Shown: positions 17,312 to 26,634, numbered from the stretch's first letter. The stretch is 64,000 nucleotides of DNA from Chenggangzhangella methanolivorans (GCF_019797865.1 NZ_CP081869.1:1922001-1986000), one strand, 5' to 3'. Numbers and translations are program-made. The notes: generated by a model not told the origin, from the letters alone.

Positions 17312-18487
17312 ATGACCGCCGCCGACAGCTCCGCCGTCGCGACCCACGCCGCCGCGCCCGGCGGCGACCGCATCGCCTTCGCCAAGCTTTCGCTCTGCTT
17401 CCTTCCGCTCAAGACCCCGATCTCCGACGCCAAGGTGCTGACCGGGCGCCAGAAGCCGCTGACCGAAGTCGCGATCCTGTTCTGCGAGATCGAGACCCGG
17501 GACGGGCATCGCGGAATGGGCTTCTCCTACTCCAAGCGCGCCGGCGGACCCGGCATGTTCGCCCACGCCCGCGAGATCGCCGACCGCCTGATCGGCGAGG
17601 ATCCGAACGACATCGAAAAGATCTGGACCAAGCTGGTCTGGGCCGGGGCCTCGGTCGGCCGTTCGGGGCTGGCGACGCAAGCCATCGCCGCGATCGACAT
17701 CTGCCTCTGGGATCTGAAGGCCAAGCGCGCCGGCCTGCCGCTGTCGAAGCTCATCGGCTCCCACCGGGATTCGGTGCGCTGCTACAACACCTCGGGCGGC
17801 TTCCTTTCGACCCCGCTTCCCGAGGTGCTCGAGAACTGCGCGGCGTCGCGCGAAAAGGGCATCGGCGGCATCAAGATCAAGGTCGGCCAGCCGGATTGGT
17901 CGAAGGATTTCGAGCGCGTGAAGGCGGTGCGCAAGCTGCTCGACGGCGGGTTTCCGCTCGCGGTCGACGCCAACCAGCAGTGGGACCGCCCGACCGCGAT
18001 GCGGGTCGGCCGGGCGCTCGAGGACTTCGACCTGTTCTGGATCGAGGAGCCGCTCGACGCCTATGACGCCAAGGGCCACGCGATGCTGGCCGCCGACCTC
18101 GCCACCCCGATCGCGACCGGCGAGATGCTGACGAGCGTCGCCGAGCATTACGAGCTCATCCGCAACGACAGCGTCGACTTCATCCAGCCGGACGCCGGCC
18201 GCGTCGGCGGGATCACGCAGTTCCTGAAGATCATGAACATGGCGGACCACGCCGGGCTGATGATGGCCCCGCATTTCGCCATGGAGATCCACCTCCATCT
18301 CTGCGCCTGCTATCCGCGCGAGCCGTGGGTGGAGCACTTCGACTGGCTGGAGCCGCTGTTCGAGGAAAGCCTCGAGATCCGCGACGGCCGCATGGTGGTG
18401 CCGGACCGTCCGGGCCTCGGCGCGACCATCAGCGAGCAGGCGCGCGCATGGGTGGTGGACAGCCACGAAGTCGGCAAGCGGGCATGA
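17312..18487 (+). CDS. Galactarate/L-talarate dehydratase-like enzyme (enolase superfamily)
   Basis: 391-residue mandelate racemase/muconate lactonizing enzyme. The catalytic signature is complete: the KxK pair in GGIKIKVGQPD, metal ligands in VDANQQWDR, WIEEPLDAYD and ATGEMLTS, and the general base in APHFAMEIHLHL. DAYDAKGH, QPDAGRVGG and the C-terminal DGRMVVPDRPGLG are close to my memory of the Salmonella L-talarate/galactarate dehydratase. It would dehydrate the hexarate to the keto-deoxy sugar acid also made by glucarate dehydratase at 20828. Start at 17312, with GAGGAG nine bases upstream. Neighbouring genes complete the pathway. Confidence 0.88.
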   Translation: MTAADSSAVATHAAAPGGDRIAFAKLSLCFLPLKTPISDAKVLTGRQKPLTEVAILFCEIETRDGHRGMGFSYSKRAGGPGMFAHAREIADRLIGEDPNDIEKIWTKLVWAGASVGRSGLATQAIAAIDICLWDLKAKRAGLPLSKLIGSHRDSVRCYNTSGGFLSTPLPEVLENCAASREKGIGGIKIKVGQPDWSKDFERVKAVRKLLDGGFPLAVDANQQWDRPTAMRVGRALEDFDLFWIEEPLDAYDAKGHAMLAADLATPIATGEMLTSVAEHYELIRNDSVDFIQPDAGRVGGITQFLKIMNMADHAGLMMAPHFAMEIHLHLCACYPREPWVEHFDWLEPLFEESLEIRDGRMVVPDRPGLGATISEQARAWVVDSHEVGKRA

Positions 18488-18523
18488 GCCGACGTCCCTG
18501 ACGCCGCCTCATGCGCTGGAGGG

Positions 18524-18574
18524 CGTCATGCCGGTCGAAGAGCCGCCGTCCCGGCTCTTCGGCCGGGACGACGG
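18524..18574. repeat. Palindromic repeat unit
   Basis: Imperfect palindrome with arms cgtcatgccggtcgaagagc and ggctcttcggccgggacgac; its right half contains a perfect 8-bp stem gtcccggc/gccgggac. It is a shortened relative of the 1-580 repeat and lies between convergent genes. Confidence 0.7.
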
Positions 18575-18593
18575 ATGCGCCAAGCCGTTCCCC

Positions 18594-19475
18594 TCACCCC
18601 TCGCCCAAGATGATCTCGAGCGCGCGCGCGGCCGCCGGGTTCTCGTTGTCGCTGCGCCAGACGGCGCCGAGGTCCGCGGTTTCGCCGGCCCGGGCGAGTT
18701 CGCGATAGGCGACGCCTTCAAAGTGCAGCTGGCGCGCCGCCTCCGGGACGAGCGCCACCCCGAGCCCGATCCGAACCAGCGCCAGCACCGAATGGATCTG
18801 GCTGACATGCTGGGCGATGGTCGGCTGCGCGCCCGCCGCCGAGAACAGCCGCAGCGTCAGGTCATGGAAATAGCGCGCCTCGAACGGCGAGTAGCTGATC
18901 AGCGGGTCGCCGCCGAGCTCGACGAGGTCGATCCGGTCGCGGTCCGCCAAGCGGTGGTCCGGCGGCAGCGCGACGATCATCGGCTCACGCAGCACGATGC
19001 GGAATTCGAGGCCCGCATGGCGCACCGGCGGGCGCACGAGGCCGATGTCGATGCGCCCGTTGGCCAGCGCGTCGAGCTGGGCGGAAGTCACCGCCTCGCG
19101 CAGCGCGACGTCGACGCCGGGAAGCCGCGCCCTCAGCCGCTGAAACACGTCCGGCAGGAAGCCGTAGCCCGAGGCCGCCGTGAAGCCGATCGTCACCGCG
19201 CCGACGTCGCCGCCCGACACGCGCCGGATCGACATCGCCGCGCCTTCGGCGAGTTGCAGCAGTCGCCGCGCCTCCGGAAGGAAGGTGCGCCCCGAGGGCG
19301 TGAGCGCGACGCGGCGGTGAGACCGCTCGAAGAGCTTGGCCTCCAACAGATGCTCGAGCAGCTGAATCTGCCGGCTGAGCGGGGGCTGCGTCATGTTCAG
19401 CCGGCGCGCCGCGCGGCCGAAATGCAGCTCCTCGGCGACGGCGACGAAACAGCGAAGATGGGCGAATTCGAACAT
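18594..19475 (-). CDS. LysR-family transcriptional regulator of the hexarate island
   Basis: 293 residues. The N-terminal winged helix-turn-helix is at residues 5-62 (HFGRAARRLNMTQPPLSRQI, LFERSHRRVALTPSGRTFLP). A linker helix and a periplasmic-binding-like effector domain follow ([51 protein letters not shown]). It is divergent from the tctC gene, sharing a 141-base promoter region with a perfect palindrome, the usual arrangement for a LysR regulator and its target. It probably senses a hexarate or its product (inference). Confidence 0.92.
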   Translation of the reverse strand: MFEFAHLRCFVAVAEELHFGRAARRLNMTQPPLSRQIQLLEHLLEAKLFERSHRRVALTPSGRTFLPEARRLLQLAEGAAMSIRRVSGGDVGAVTIGFTAASGYGFLPDVFQRLRARLPGVDVALREAVTSAQLDALANGRIDIGLVRPPVRHAGLEFRIVLREPMIVALPPDHRLADRDRIDLVELGGDPLISYSPFEARYFHDLTLRLFSAAGAQPTIAQHVSQIHSVLALVRIGLGVALVPEAARQLHFEGVAYRELARAGETADLGAVWRSDNENPAAARALEIILGEG

Positions 19476-19488
19476 CGATACCTAACGA

Positions 19489-19502
19489 GCATCGATCGAT
19501 GC
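19489..19502. promoter_or_regulatory. Candidate LysR operator
   Basis: Perfect 14-bp palindrome gcatcgatcgatgc, 14 bases upstream of the lysR start in the divergent lysR-tctC intergenic region. Location fits autoregulation plus activation of tctC; binding is inferred. Confidence 0.5.
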
Positions 19503-19616
19503 ATTTTCTAGCTTAGACCGGAATAGAGGCTGCGACTAGCCTCCGGGACGTCGGGACGATGCGGCGACAAGACCGCTAGGCCGACGAGGAAACGCGCCCC
19601 GGGAGGAGTGTCTCAG

Positions 19617-20591
19617 ATGCGCATGCTCAAGGTTTTGGCGGTCGCGGCCTGCGCGCTCGCCCTCGTCGCGCCGCCGCCCGCGCTGGCGACTGACTACCCG
19701 ACCCGCAACATCACGATGATCGTGCCGTTCCCGCCCGGCGGCGCCTCGGACACTGCGGCGCGCGTCGTCAGCCAGCAACTCGAGAAGCAGCTCGGCAAGA
19801 ACATCATCATCGAGAACAAGCCGGGCGCGACCGGCAACACCGGCGCGCGTCTCGCCGCGAGCGCCGCGCCGGACGGCTACACGCTGCTTTGCGCGGCGCT
19901 GTCGGTCTGGTCGATCAACGCGGCGCTGTTCAAGAACCTGCCTTACGACCCCGCCAAGGATTTCGACCACCTGACGATCGCAGTGCGCACGCCGAACGTG
20001 CTGGTCGTGCGCAAGGACTTTCCGGCCAAGGACTACAAGGAGTTCGTCGAGTATCTGAAGGCCCATCCGGGCGAAGTGACGTTCGCGAGCTCCGGCAGCG
20101 GCTCGTCGGATCATCTGACCGCAGAACTCTGGTGGCAGAAGACCGACACCAAGGCGAACCACATTCCCTACAAGGGCGGCGGACCGGCCATCGCCGACCT
20201 CATCGGCGGCCACGCCGACGCTTCTTTCGCGAATCTCGGCAACATCTATCCGCAGGTCCATCTGGGCAAGGTGCGGGCGCTCGCCATCACCTCGGAGAAG
20301 CGTGACCCGCTGCTGCCCGAAGTGCCGACGCTCGCGGAACTCGGCCTTCAGGGCGCCGAGGTCTATTCCTGGCAGGCGCTCGGCGGGCCGAAGGGCATGC
20401 CCGAGGACGTTCGGACAAAGCTCGCGACCGAGATGGTCAAGGCGCTGAAGGAGCCGTCCGTGAAGGAGGCCTTCGCCAAGACCGGCTTCGAGATCGTGGC
20501 CAACACGCCAGAGGAGTTCCGGGCCTTCCAGGCCGGCGAGATCGCCCGCTGGAAGGAGGTCGTGGCCAAGGGGAACATCCCGTCGCCGTGA
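19617..20591 (+). CDS. Tripartite tricarboxylate transporter substrate-binding protein (TctC/Bug family)
   Basis: 324-residue exported binding protein. The signal peptide ([20 protein letters not shown]) is cleaved probably after ALA. The mature protein begins [20 protein letters not shown], the family's N-terminal signature. Others are [34 protein letters not shown] and [23 protein letters not shown] at 19617 follows GGGAGGAG by about seven bases. The membrane partners TctA and TctB are not in the window, so it is an orphan binding protein or works with a distant pair. Its place between hexarate genes suggests a sugar-acid ligand (inference). Confidence 0.92.
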   Translation: MRMLKVLAVAACALALVAPPPALATDYPTRNITMIVPFPPGGASDTAARVVSQQLEKQLGKNIIIENKPGATGNTGARLAASAAPDGYTLLCAALSVWSINAALFKNLPYDPAKDFDHLTIAVRTPNVLVVRKDFPAKDYKEFVEYLKAHPGEVTFASSGSGSSDHLTAELWWQKTDTKANHIPYKGGGPAIADLIGGHADASFANLGNIYPQVHLGKVRALAITSEKRDPLLPEVPTLAELGLQGAEVYSWQALGGPKGMPEDVRTKLATEMVKALKEPSVKEAFAKTGFEIVANTPEEFRAFQAGEIARWKEVVAKGNIPSP

Positions 20592-20619
20592 CCCCTGCCC
20601 TTCGCGGCAAGCCGCGACG

Positions 20620-20766
20620 TGTCCGCTCCCTCCCCCTTGCGGGGAGGGTAAGGGTGGGGGTGGTTCAGGACTGGACTCAGGCGCCGCGCGCAGAGCAGCG
20701 GCTCTCTCCTCGCCCTTCCGGAACCACCCCCACCCCCCTGACCCCTCCCCGCAAGGGGGAGGGGAG
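20620..20766. repeat. Inverted-repeat intergenic element, copy 1
   Basis: Arms cctcccccttgcggggaggg (near 20630) and ctccccgcaagggggagggg (near 20746) are inverted copies, with inner arms gggtgggggtggttc and gaaccacccccaccc. It fills the tctC-gudD gap. A second copy lies at 24241-24381. Such foldback elements are frequent in Rhizobiales. Confidence 0.75.
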
Positions 20767-20827
20767 AAGAGCGCCTCCTTCGCGAACGGCGCGAGACCCA
20801 CAAGATCTCTTTGCCCGGAGCCCTCCC

Positions 20828-22195
20828 GTGACCACCCTCGCCGAAGACGTCGAGAGCCAGGCTTCCGCCCGCGCCTCGACGCCGGTCGTCACCGACCTCA
20901 AGGTCGTGCCCGTCGCCGGCCATGACTCGATGCTGATGAACCTGAGCGGCGCCCATGGCCCGTTCTTCACCCGCAACCTCGTGGTCCTCACCGACAGCGC
21001 CGGCCATACCGGCCTCGGCGAGGTGCCGGGCGGGGAAAAGATCCGCCAGACGCTGGAGGACGCCCGCGAGCTCATCGTCGGCCGCCCGATCGGCGCCTGG
21101 AACGCGGCGCTCACCGACATGCGCGCCGCCTTCGCCGACCGCGACTCCGGCGGCCGCGGGCTCCAGACCTTCGATCTCCGCATCACCATTCATGCGGTGA
21201 CCGCGGTCGAGAGCGCCTTCCTCGACCTGCTCGGCCAGCATCTCGGCGTCCCGGTCGCGGCGCTGCTCGGCGAAGGCGTGCAGCGTCCTGCCGTCGAGAT
21301 GCTCGGCTACCTGTTCTATGTCGGCCCGCGGACGAGGACGGACCTGCCCTATCGCGCGCCGACCGCCAAGGACGGCTGGCTGCGCCTGCGCGACGAGGAG
21401 GCGCTCAGTCCCGAGACCGTCACGCGCCTCGCCGAGGCCGCGCATGAGCGATACGGCTTCAACGACTTCAAGCTGAAGGGCGGGGCCCTGCCGGGCGAGG
21501 AGGAGATCGCGGCCGTGACCGCGATCAAGAAGCGCTTTCCGGACGCCCGCGTGACGCTCGACCCCAACGGCGCCTGGTCGCTCGAAGAGGCGATCCGGCT
21601 CTGCAAGGGCCAGGGCCATGTGCTCGCCTACGCCGAAGATCCGTGCGGCGCCGAACAGGGCTTTTCGGGGCGAGAGATCATGGCGGAGTTCCGCCGCGCC
21701 ACGGGCCTTCCCACCGCCACCAACATGGTGGCGACCGACTGGCGGCAGATGCGCCACGCGATCCAGCTCGGCTCGGTCGACATCCCGCTCGCCGATCCGC
21801 ACTTCTGGACGCTCGCAGGGGCGGTTCGTGTCGCGCAGCTCACCCGCGACCACGACCTCACCTGGGGCTCGCACTCCAACAACCACTTCGACGTCTCGCT
21901 CGCCATGTTCACTCATGCGGCCGCCGCCGCGCCCGGCAAGGTGACGGCGATCGACACCCACTGGATCTGGCAGGACGGCGAGCGGCTCACCAAGGAGCCG
22001 CTGCAGATCAAGGGCGGGCTCGTCGCGCTCCCCGAGCGGCCGGGCCTCGGGATCGAGATCGACTGGCTGGAGGTCGAGAAGGCGCACGAGCTCTACAAGC
22101 GCCACGGCCTCGGCGCCCGCGACGACGCGGCCGCCATGCAGTTCCTCATCCCCGGCTGGACCTTCGACAACAAGCGCCCCGCGATGGTGCGGTGA
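20828..22195 (+). CDS. gudD: Glucarate dehydratase
   Basis: 455-residue enolase-superfamily enzyme that dehydrates D-glucarate to 5-dehydro-4-deoxy-D-glucarate. Active-site patches are in order: KxK in [13 protein letters not shown], metal-binding Asp in TLDPNGAW, Glu in [12 protein letters not shown], Asn in [11 protein letters not shown], and His in [14 protein letters not shown]. The N-terminal capping domain contains [20 protein letters not shown], typical of GudD. GTG at 20828 has GGAG eight bases upstream. It lies downstream of tctC and upstream of the aldolase gene in the catabolic order of the pathway. Confidence 0.95.
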   Translation: MTTLAEDVESQASARASTPVVTDLKVVPVAGHDSMLMNLSGAHGPFFTRNLVVLTDSAGHTGLGEVPGGEKIRQTLEDARELIVGRPIGAWNAALTDMRAAFADRDSGGRGLQTFDLRITIHAVTAVESAFLDLLGQHLGVPVAALLGEGVQRPAVEMLGYLFYVGPRTRTDLPYRAPTAKDGWLRLRDEEALSPETVTRLAEAAHERYGFNDFKLKGGALPGEEEIAAVTAIKKRFPDARVTLDPNGAWSLEEAIRLCKGQGHVLAYAEDPCGAEQGFSGREIMAEFRRATGLPTATNMVATDWRQMRHAIQLGSVDIPLADPHFWTLAGAVRVAQLTRDHDLTWGSHSNNHFDVSLAMFTHAAAAAPGKVTAIDTHWIWQDGERLTKEPLQIKGGLVALPERPGLGIEIDWLEVEKAHELYKRHGLGARDDAAAMQFLIPGWTFDNKRPAMVR

Positions 22196-22221
22196 TGGCG
22201 GCGGATCGGACAGTGCGTGCT

Positions 22222-22328
22222 TCGAGACGGCCCTTCGGGCCTCCTCAGCATGAGGACCGTCAGGGGTCGGCTTTCCTCCCCCTCCCTCATGCTGAGGAGC
22301 GGCCGGAAGGCCGCATCTCGAAGCACGC
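22222..22328. repeat. Inverted-repeat intergenic element (cttcgagac family)
   Basis: Outer arms cttcgagacggcccttcggg and ggccgcatctcgaagcac are inverted copies, and inner arms cctcagcatgagg and cctcatgctgagg pair as well. It fills the gudD-garL gap. Different family from the elements at 20620 and 24241. Confidence 0.7.
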
Positions 22329-22398
22329 AGTTCGTCGCCGCGCGCGCCGTTGACCGACAGTCGCCAGAACCCTTCAGACACAGAGGCGAGCAACCGCC

Positions 22399-23166
22399 AT
22401 GGACATGCCCAAAAACACCTTCAAGGCCGCGATCTCGTCGGGCCGCCAGCAGATCGGCCTGTGGTCGAGCCTCGCGAGCAACATCTCGACAGAGGTCATC
22501 GCGGGCTCGGGCTTCGACTGGATCTTGCTCGACATGGAGCACTCGCCGAACGACCTCGGCGACGTCTATGTCCAGCTCCAGTCCATGATGGAGACCGCCA
22601 CGCAGGCGGTGATCCGCATGCCGAGCGACGATCCGATCGCCATCAAGCGCATTCTGGACGCCGGCGCGCAGTCGCTGATGATCCCGAACGTCGAGACCGC
22701 CGAGCAGGCGGCGAAGGTCGTCGCCGCGACCCGCTACGCGCCGAAGGGCGTGCGCGGCTTCAGCCAGGCGCCGCGCGCCGCCCGATTCGGGCGCGTTCCG
22801 AATTACCACGCGAACTGCGAGGCCGAGATCTGCGTGATCGTGCAGATCGAGAGCCAGACCGCGCTCGACAACATCGAGGAGATCGCGGCCGTCGAGGGCG
22901 TCGACGCGCTGTTCGTCGGGCCGGGCGACCTGTCGACCAGCCTCGGCTATCTCGGCCGCCAGGGCCACGCAGACGTCGTCGAGGCGATCGAGAAGATCAT
23001 CCCGCGCATCACCGCGACGGGCCGGGCCTGCGGGATCCTGACGGGCGACGAGACGCTCGCGCGCCGCTATATGGCCGCCGGCACGATCTTCACCGCGGTC
23101 GGCTCCGACATGACCCTGCTCGCGCGCACTACCGAAGCGCTCGCGGCGCGGTTCAAGCAGGGGTGA
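22399..23166 (+). CDS. garL: 2-dehydro-3-deoxyglucarate aldolase (HpcH/HpaI family)
   Basis: 255-residue class II aldolase. Family patterns are WILLDMEHSPND (active-site region with His), LMIPNVETAEQAAKVVAATR, VRGFSQAPRAARFG, metal-binding Glu in VIVQIESQTALDN and Asp in ALFVGPGDLS. In this setting it most likely cleaves 5-dehydro-4-deoxyglucarate to pyruvate and tartronate semialdehyde; the related 4-hydroxy-2-oxoheptanedioate aldolase activity cannot be excluded by sequence alone. ATG at 22399 is preceded by GAGGCGAG. Confidence 0.88.
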   Translation: MDMPKNTFKAAISSGRQQIGLWSSLASNISTEVIAGSGFDWILLDMEHSPNDLGDVYVQLQSMMETATQAVIRMPSDDPIAIKRILDAGAQSLMIPNVETAEQAAKVVAATRYAPKGVRGFSQAPRAARFGRVPNYHANCEAEICVIVQIESQTALDNIEEIAAVEGVDALFVGPGDLSTSLGYLGRQGHADVVEAIEKIIPRITATGRACGILTGDETLARRYMAAGTIFTAVGSDMTLLARTTEALAARFKQG

Positions 23167-23184
23167 CAAGGCCCCCGCCGTCAT

Positions 23185-23275
23185 GCCCGGCGAAGCCGGG
23201 TATCCACGACTTTCCGTAGATGGCAAGCGCTACGACCAAGTCGTGGATACCCGCGCGAAGGCGCGGGCATGACGG
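23185..23275. repeat. Inverted-repeat intergenic element (gtcatgcccg family)
   Basis: Arms gtcatgcccggcgaagccgg and cgcgaaggcgcgggcatgac flank the inner pair tatccacgactt and aagtcgtggata. It fills most of the garL-garR gap. Confidence 0.75.
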
Positions 23276-23337
23276 CTGGGAACGCACTCCCTTTCCACCG
23301 CTTTCCTACACACTTTCCCACAGACCGGAGACCCCAC

Positions 23338-24216
23338 ATGAACGTCGGATTCGTCGGCCTCGGCATCATGGGCAAGCCGATGGCGGGCCACCTCATCGCA
23401 GGCGGCCACACGCTCTTCTTGAAAACTCGCCGGGAAGTCCCGACCGAGCTGATCTCAGCCGGCGGAACCGCCTGCGCGAGCGCCAAAGAGGTCGCGGAAA
23501 AATCCGACGTCATCATCACCATGGTGCCGGACACGCCTGACGTCGAAGCCGTGCTGTTCGGCGAAGGCGGCGTCGCCGAGGGGCTTTCGGCCGGCAAGAT
23601 CGTCGTCGACATGAGCTCGATCTCGCCGATCGCAACCAAGGCCTTCGCGGAGAGGATCGCGGAAAAGGGCGGTTCTTACCTCGACGCGCCGGTCTCCGGC
23701 GGCGAGGTCGGCGCGAAGAACGCCTCGCTCACCATCATGGTCGGCGGCGAGGAGGCGGCCTTCGACGCCGTGAAGCCGCTGTTCGAGCTGATGGGCAAGA
23801 ACGTGACGCTGGTCGGCCCGACGGGCGCGGGCCAGTCCACCAAGGTCGCGAACCAGATCATCGTCGCGCTCACCATCGGCGCGGTGGCCGAAGGGCTGCT
23901 GTTCGCCTCCAAGGCCGGCGCGGACCCCGCCAAGGTGCGGCAGGCGCTGACCGGCGGGCTCGCCACCTCGCGCATCCTCGAGCTTCACGGCGAGCGGATG
24001 ATCAAGCGCACCTTCGATCCGGGCTTCCGCATCGAGCTGCACCAGAAGGATCTCAACCTCGCGCTCGAAGGCGCGAAGTCGCTCGGGATCGCGCTGCCTT
24101 CGACCGCGGTCGCCCAGCAGCTGTTCTCGGTGTGCGTCGCCAATGGCGGCAAGGCCTGGGATCATTCCGGCCTCGCCCGCGCGTTGGAGATCATGTCGAA
24201 CCACGAGATCGCGTGA
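23338..24216 (+). CDS. garR: 2-hydroxy-3-oxopropionate (tartronate semialdehyde) reductase
   Basis: 292-residue beta-hydroxyacid dehydrogenase. The N-terminal NAD(P)-binding motif is NVGFVGLGIMGKPMAGHLI. The substrate-binding loop is YLDAPVSGGEVGAKNASLTI and the catalytic lysine region is GQSTKVANQIIVALTI. The C-terminal helical domain has DPGFRIELHQKDLNLAL. In the pathway it reduces tartronate semialdehyde from the aldolase to D-glycerate. CCGGAG lies eight bases before ATG 23338; the longer frame to 23269 is repeat-derived. No glycerate kinase is in the window. Confidence 0.92.
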   Translation: MNVGFVGLGIMGKPMAGHLIAGGHTLFLKTRREVPTELISAGGTACASAKEVAEKSDVIITMVPDTPDVEAVLFGEGGVAEGLSAGKIVVDMSSISPIATKAFAERIAEKGGSYLDAPVSGGEVGAKNASLTIMVGGEEAAFDAVKPLFELMGKNVTLVGPTGAGQSTKVANQIIVALTIGAVAEGLLFASKAGADPAKVRQALTGGLATSRILELHGERMIKRTFDPGFRIELHQKDLNLALEGAKSLGIALPSTAVAQQLFSVCVANGGKAWDHSGLARALEIMSNHEIA

Positions 24217-24240
24217 AGACGGTCGGAAGCCGCGCCTGTT

Positions 24241-24381
24241 CTCCCCTCCCCCTTGCGGGGAGGGGTCGGGGGTGGGGGTGGTTCAGGATTGAGCGGCATG
24301 CGCGACGTCGCTCTATGCCGATGTATCGAGCTTCATTCTGAACCACCCCCACCCTCACCCTCCCCGCAAGGGGGAGGGACG
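24241..24381. repeat. Inverted-repeat intergenic element, copy 2
   Basis: Same family as 20620-20766: arms cctcccccttgcggggaggg and cctccccgcaagggggaggg with inner arms gggtgggggtggttca and tgaaccacccccaccc. It sits between the convergent garR and cupin genes. The loop between the arms is unrelated to that of copy 1. Confidence 0.75.
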
Positions 24382-24443
24382 GGGACAGAGACGTCGTGCG
24401 CGTCCCGCGAAAGCTCGCAATCGGCGGCGCCGTGCTTGGTCCC

Positions 24444-24944
24444 TCACGGCGCCTTGTGGATCGGGTCGACCCAGTAGACCGCTTCGGGCTTCTCCACCGG
24501 GTCGACGTCGGTGATGTTGACCACCACGGCCTCGTTGTCGGAGCGCACCAGCACGCATTCGAGCGGCTCGTCGGGGTTCGCGTTGATCTCCTGATGCGGC
24601 ACATAAGGCGGCACGAAGATGAAGTCGCCGGGCTCGGCCTCGGCGACATATTCGAGTCTTTCGCCCCAGCGCATCCGCGCGCGGCCGCGCACGACGTAGA
24701 TCACGCTTTCCAGCGCGCCGTGGTGGTGAACGCCGGTCTTGGCGTTGGGCTCGATCGAGACCGTCCCGGCCCAGATCTTCTGCGCGCCGACGCGCGCGTG
24801 ATTGATCGCCGCCTGACGGAACATCCCGGGCGTCTGCGCGGTGTTGGAGTCGAGCTTGTCGCCCTTGATGACGCGGACGCCGTCATGCTTCCAGCGATCG
24901 GGCGCGTGATCATGCTCGTGATCGTGGCCGTGGTCGTGCGTCAT
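24444..24944 (-). CDS. Cupin domain protein
   Basis: 166 residues. The start is histidine/aspartate-rich (THDHGHDHEHDHAPDRWKHD), a likely metal-binding tail. The cupin motif 1 is KTGVHHHGALESVIYVVRG, and motif 2 is FIFVPPYVPHQEINANP, giving the usual His/Glu metal site. Single-domain cupins of this type act as isomerases, dioxygenases or sensors; no substrate can be assigned. Its position next to the hexarate genes on the opposite strand is suggestive but not proof of a shared role. Divergent from the MFS exporter. Confidence 0.85.
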   Translation of the reverse strand: MTHDHGHDHEHDHAPDRWKHDGVRVIKGDKLDSNTAQTPGMFRQAAINHARVGAQKIWAGTVSIEPNAKTGVHHHGALESVIYVVRGRARMRWGERLEYVAEAEPGDFIFVPPYVPHQEINANPDEPLECVLVRSDNEAVVVNITDVDPVEKPEAVYWVDPIHKAP

Positions 24945-25108
24945 TGGTCCTCCCCGTTTTTCTGGCGATCTTAGCCGCTTGGGCGAAGGCGCAAAGCCGG
25001 CATGCGCGGCGATTTGGCTCCAGCGCCCTAAAACCGGCGGGTTCGCCGCGCCTCAACGCGCGGCCTCTCCACCTCGCGTCCCCGCTTCGCCACGAGCCCC
25101 GAGCGCCC

Positions 25109-26341
25109 ATGCGCCTCAAGCCAGACACGCTCGCTCTCACCGCAGTCCTTGCGCTGCTGACCGCCGTCGGCCCGCTGGCGATCGACATGTATCTGCCCTC
25201 GCTGCCGCACCTTTCCGAAGCGCTCGGGGCGAGCCAGTCGGAGGGGCAGCTGACGCTGTCGGCCTTCCTCGTCGGCTTCGCGGCGGGCCAAGTGGTCTAT
25301 GGCCCGCTGTCGGACGCCAAGGGCCGCAAGCCGGTGCTGATCGCGAGCCTCGCGCTCTTCACCTTCGGCTCCGCGCTCTGCGCCGTCGCCCCGACCATCG
25401 AGACGCTGATCGTCGCGCGCTTCGCGCAGGCGCTCGGCGGCGCGGGGCCGGTGGTGCTCGCCCGCTCGATCGTGCGCGACCTCTATTCGGGGCCGCGCGC
25501 CGCCAGGGAGCTCGCGCGCATGGCGACGATCCTCGGCCTCATCCCGGCAGTCGCCCCGCTCATCGGCGGCGTGCTGGAGAACGCCTTCTCCTGGCGCGCG
25601 ACCTTCGTGGTGCTGACCTTCGTGCTCGCCGCCGAAATGCTGGTGGTGGCTGTCTTCCTGCCCGAGACCATCCGCGCCAAGGCCGTCGGAGCCGTCAGCC
25701 CCCGCACCGTGTTCGCGAGCTTCGGCGTGCTGCTGCGCCACCGCGGCTTCCTCACCTATCTCGGGCTCACCGCGGTCGCGTTCGCGGGGCTGTTCGCCTA
25801 CATCTCGACCTCGTCCTTCATTCTGCAGTCGATCTACGGCCTCTCGGCGGTGGCCTATGGGGCCGCCTTTGCGGTCGGCGTCATCGGCTTCATCGGGGGC
25901 ACGCTCGCGGCCGGCCCGCTGGTGCGCCGCGGCGGGCTCGACCACGCGATCGGGATCGGGACGGGGGCGCTCGCGGTCGGCGGCCTGCTGATGCTCGCGC
26001 TCGTGACGCTCGGGCCCAAGACGCCCTTCGCGGTCATGATCCCGATGATGATCTACATGTTCGGCGTCGGGCTGGTGATGCCGCAGTCGATGGCGGCCGC
26101 GCTCCAGCCGTTTCCCGAGCGCGCGGGCGCGGCGTCCTCGCTCGTCGGCTTCGCCCAGATGGCGACCGGCGCGCTGATCGGCGTCGCGATCGGGCGCACG
26201 CTCGGGACCGACTACGGCTTTCTCGCCTTGCCGGTCGCGGTCGCGACGTTCGGGACAGCGACCCTCGCGCTGTTCTTCGCGAGCGGACGCGCCCGAAAGG
26301 GGCTCGGAGACGGACCGCCCGAGCCCATGAACCCGAGATAA
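25109..26341 (+). CDS. Bcr/CflA-family multidrug efflux MFS transporter
   Basis: 410 residues, twelve predicted membrane helices. Helix 1 region TAVGPLAIDMYLPSLPHLSE is the Bcr/CflA signature. The MFS motif A is YGPLSDAKGRKPVLIAS, and motif C-like RFAQALGGAGPVVLARSIVRDLY follows. The C-terminal half has MIYMFGVGLVMPQSMAAALQ. This subfamily exports drugs such as bicyclomycin and sulphonamides, or cysteine and dipeptides, by proton antiport. I chose ATG 25109 (MRLKPDTLALTAV) because the frame upstream is not membrane-like. Confidence 0.92.
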   Translation: MRLKPDTLALTAVLALLTAVGPLAIDMYLPSLPHLSEALGASQSEGQLTLSAFLVGFAAGQVVYGPLSDAKGRKPVLIASLALFTFGSALCAVAPTIETLIVARFAQALGGAGPVVLARSIVRDLYSGPRAARELARMATILGLIPAVAPLIGGVLENAFSWRATFVVLTFVLAAEMLVVAVFLPETIRAKAVGAVSPRTVFASFGVLLRHRGFLTYLGLTAVAFAGLFAYISTSSFILQSIYGLSAVAYGAAFAVGVIGFIGGTLAAGPLVRRGGLDHAIGIGTGALAVGGLLMLALVTLGPKTPFAVMIPMMIYMFGVGLVMPQSMAAALQPFPERAGAASSLVGFAQMATGALIGVAIGRTLGTDYGFLALPVAVATFGTATLALFFASGRARKGLGDGPPEPMNPR

Positions 26342-26384
26342 ACGGACCGGCCACCTTCGGTTCACACGCGCGCCGCTAGGGTCT

Positions 26385-26503
26385 CTGCAACGTCGAGGCG
26401 GATCTCCCGTCCTGAAGACGCCGGCAGCGGATCCCCGCCCCTCTCCGCTTCCGGACCCCTCGAGGCCAAACGCCCGGCTCATGGAGATGAGCCGGGCGTT
26501 TTC
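26385..26503 (+). ncRNA. Candidate small RNA, tandem copy 1
   Basis: About 120 bases starting near aacgtcgaggcgg. They show a small hairpin gcgg-atcc-ccgc, pyrimidine-rich single-stranded stretches (tctcccgtcc, cccctctcc) that could pair with ribosome-binding sites, and a strong intrinsic terminator at 26470-26502: 13-bp stem acgcccggctcat/atgagccgggcgt, loop ggag, then a T-run. A second copy at 26635-26757 preserves sequence and structure. The region upstream of both has GTTCA and CGCTAG at matching spacing, possibly promoter elements. It may belong to an alphaproteobacterial sRNA family (suhB/alpha-r type), which I cannot confirm. It could instead terminate the MFS transcript. Confidence 0.65.
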
Positions 26504-26634
26504 GCGTCCAGGCGAGCCGAAGCCCGCCGCCCTCCCCGGCGGAGCCCGCCACGGCTTGGCCGTCTCAGCGCCACGCCGATGAACCCCGGCCAAACGCGCC
26601 GGCCATGCGCCGTTCAGATCGGCCCCGCTAGTCT

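Noticed and set aside
20363..22393. A 676-codon minus-strand frame opposite gudD.
   Set aside because: Antisense shadow of a well supported enzyme and of repeats.
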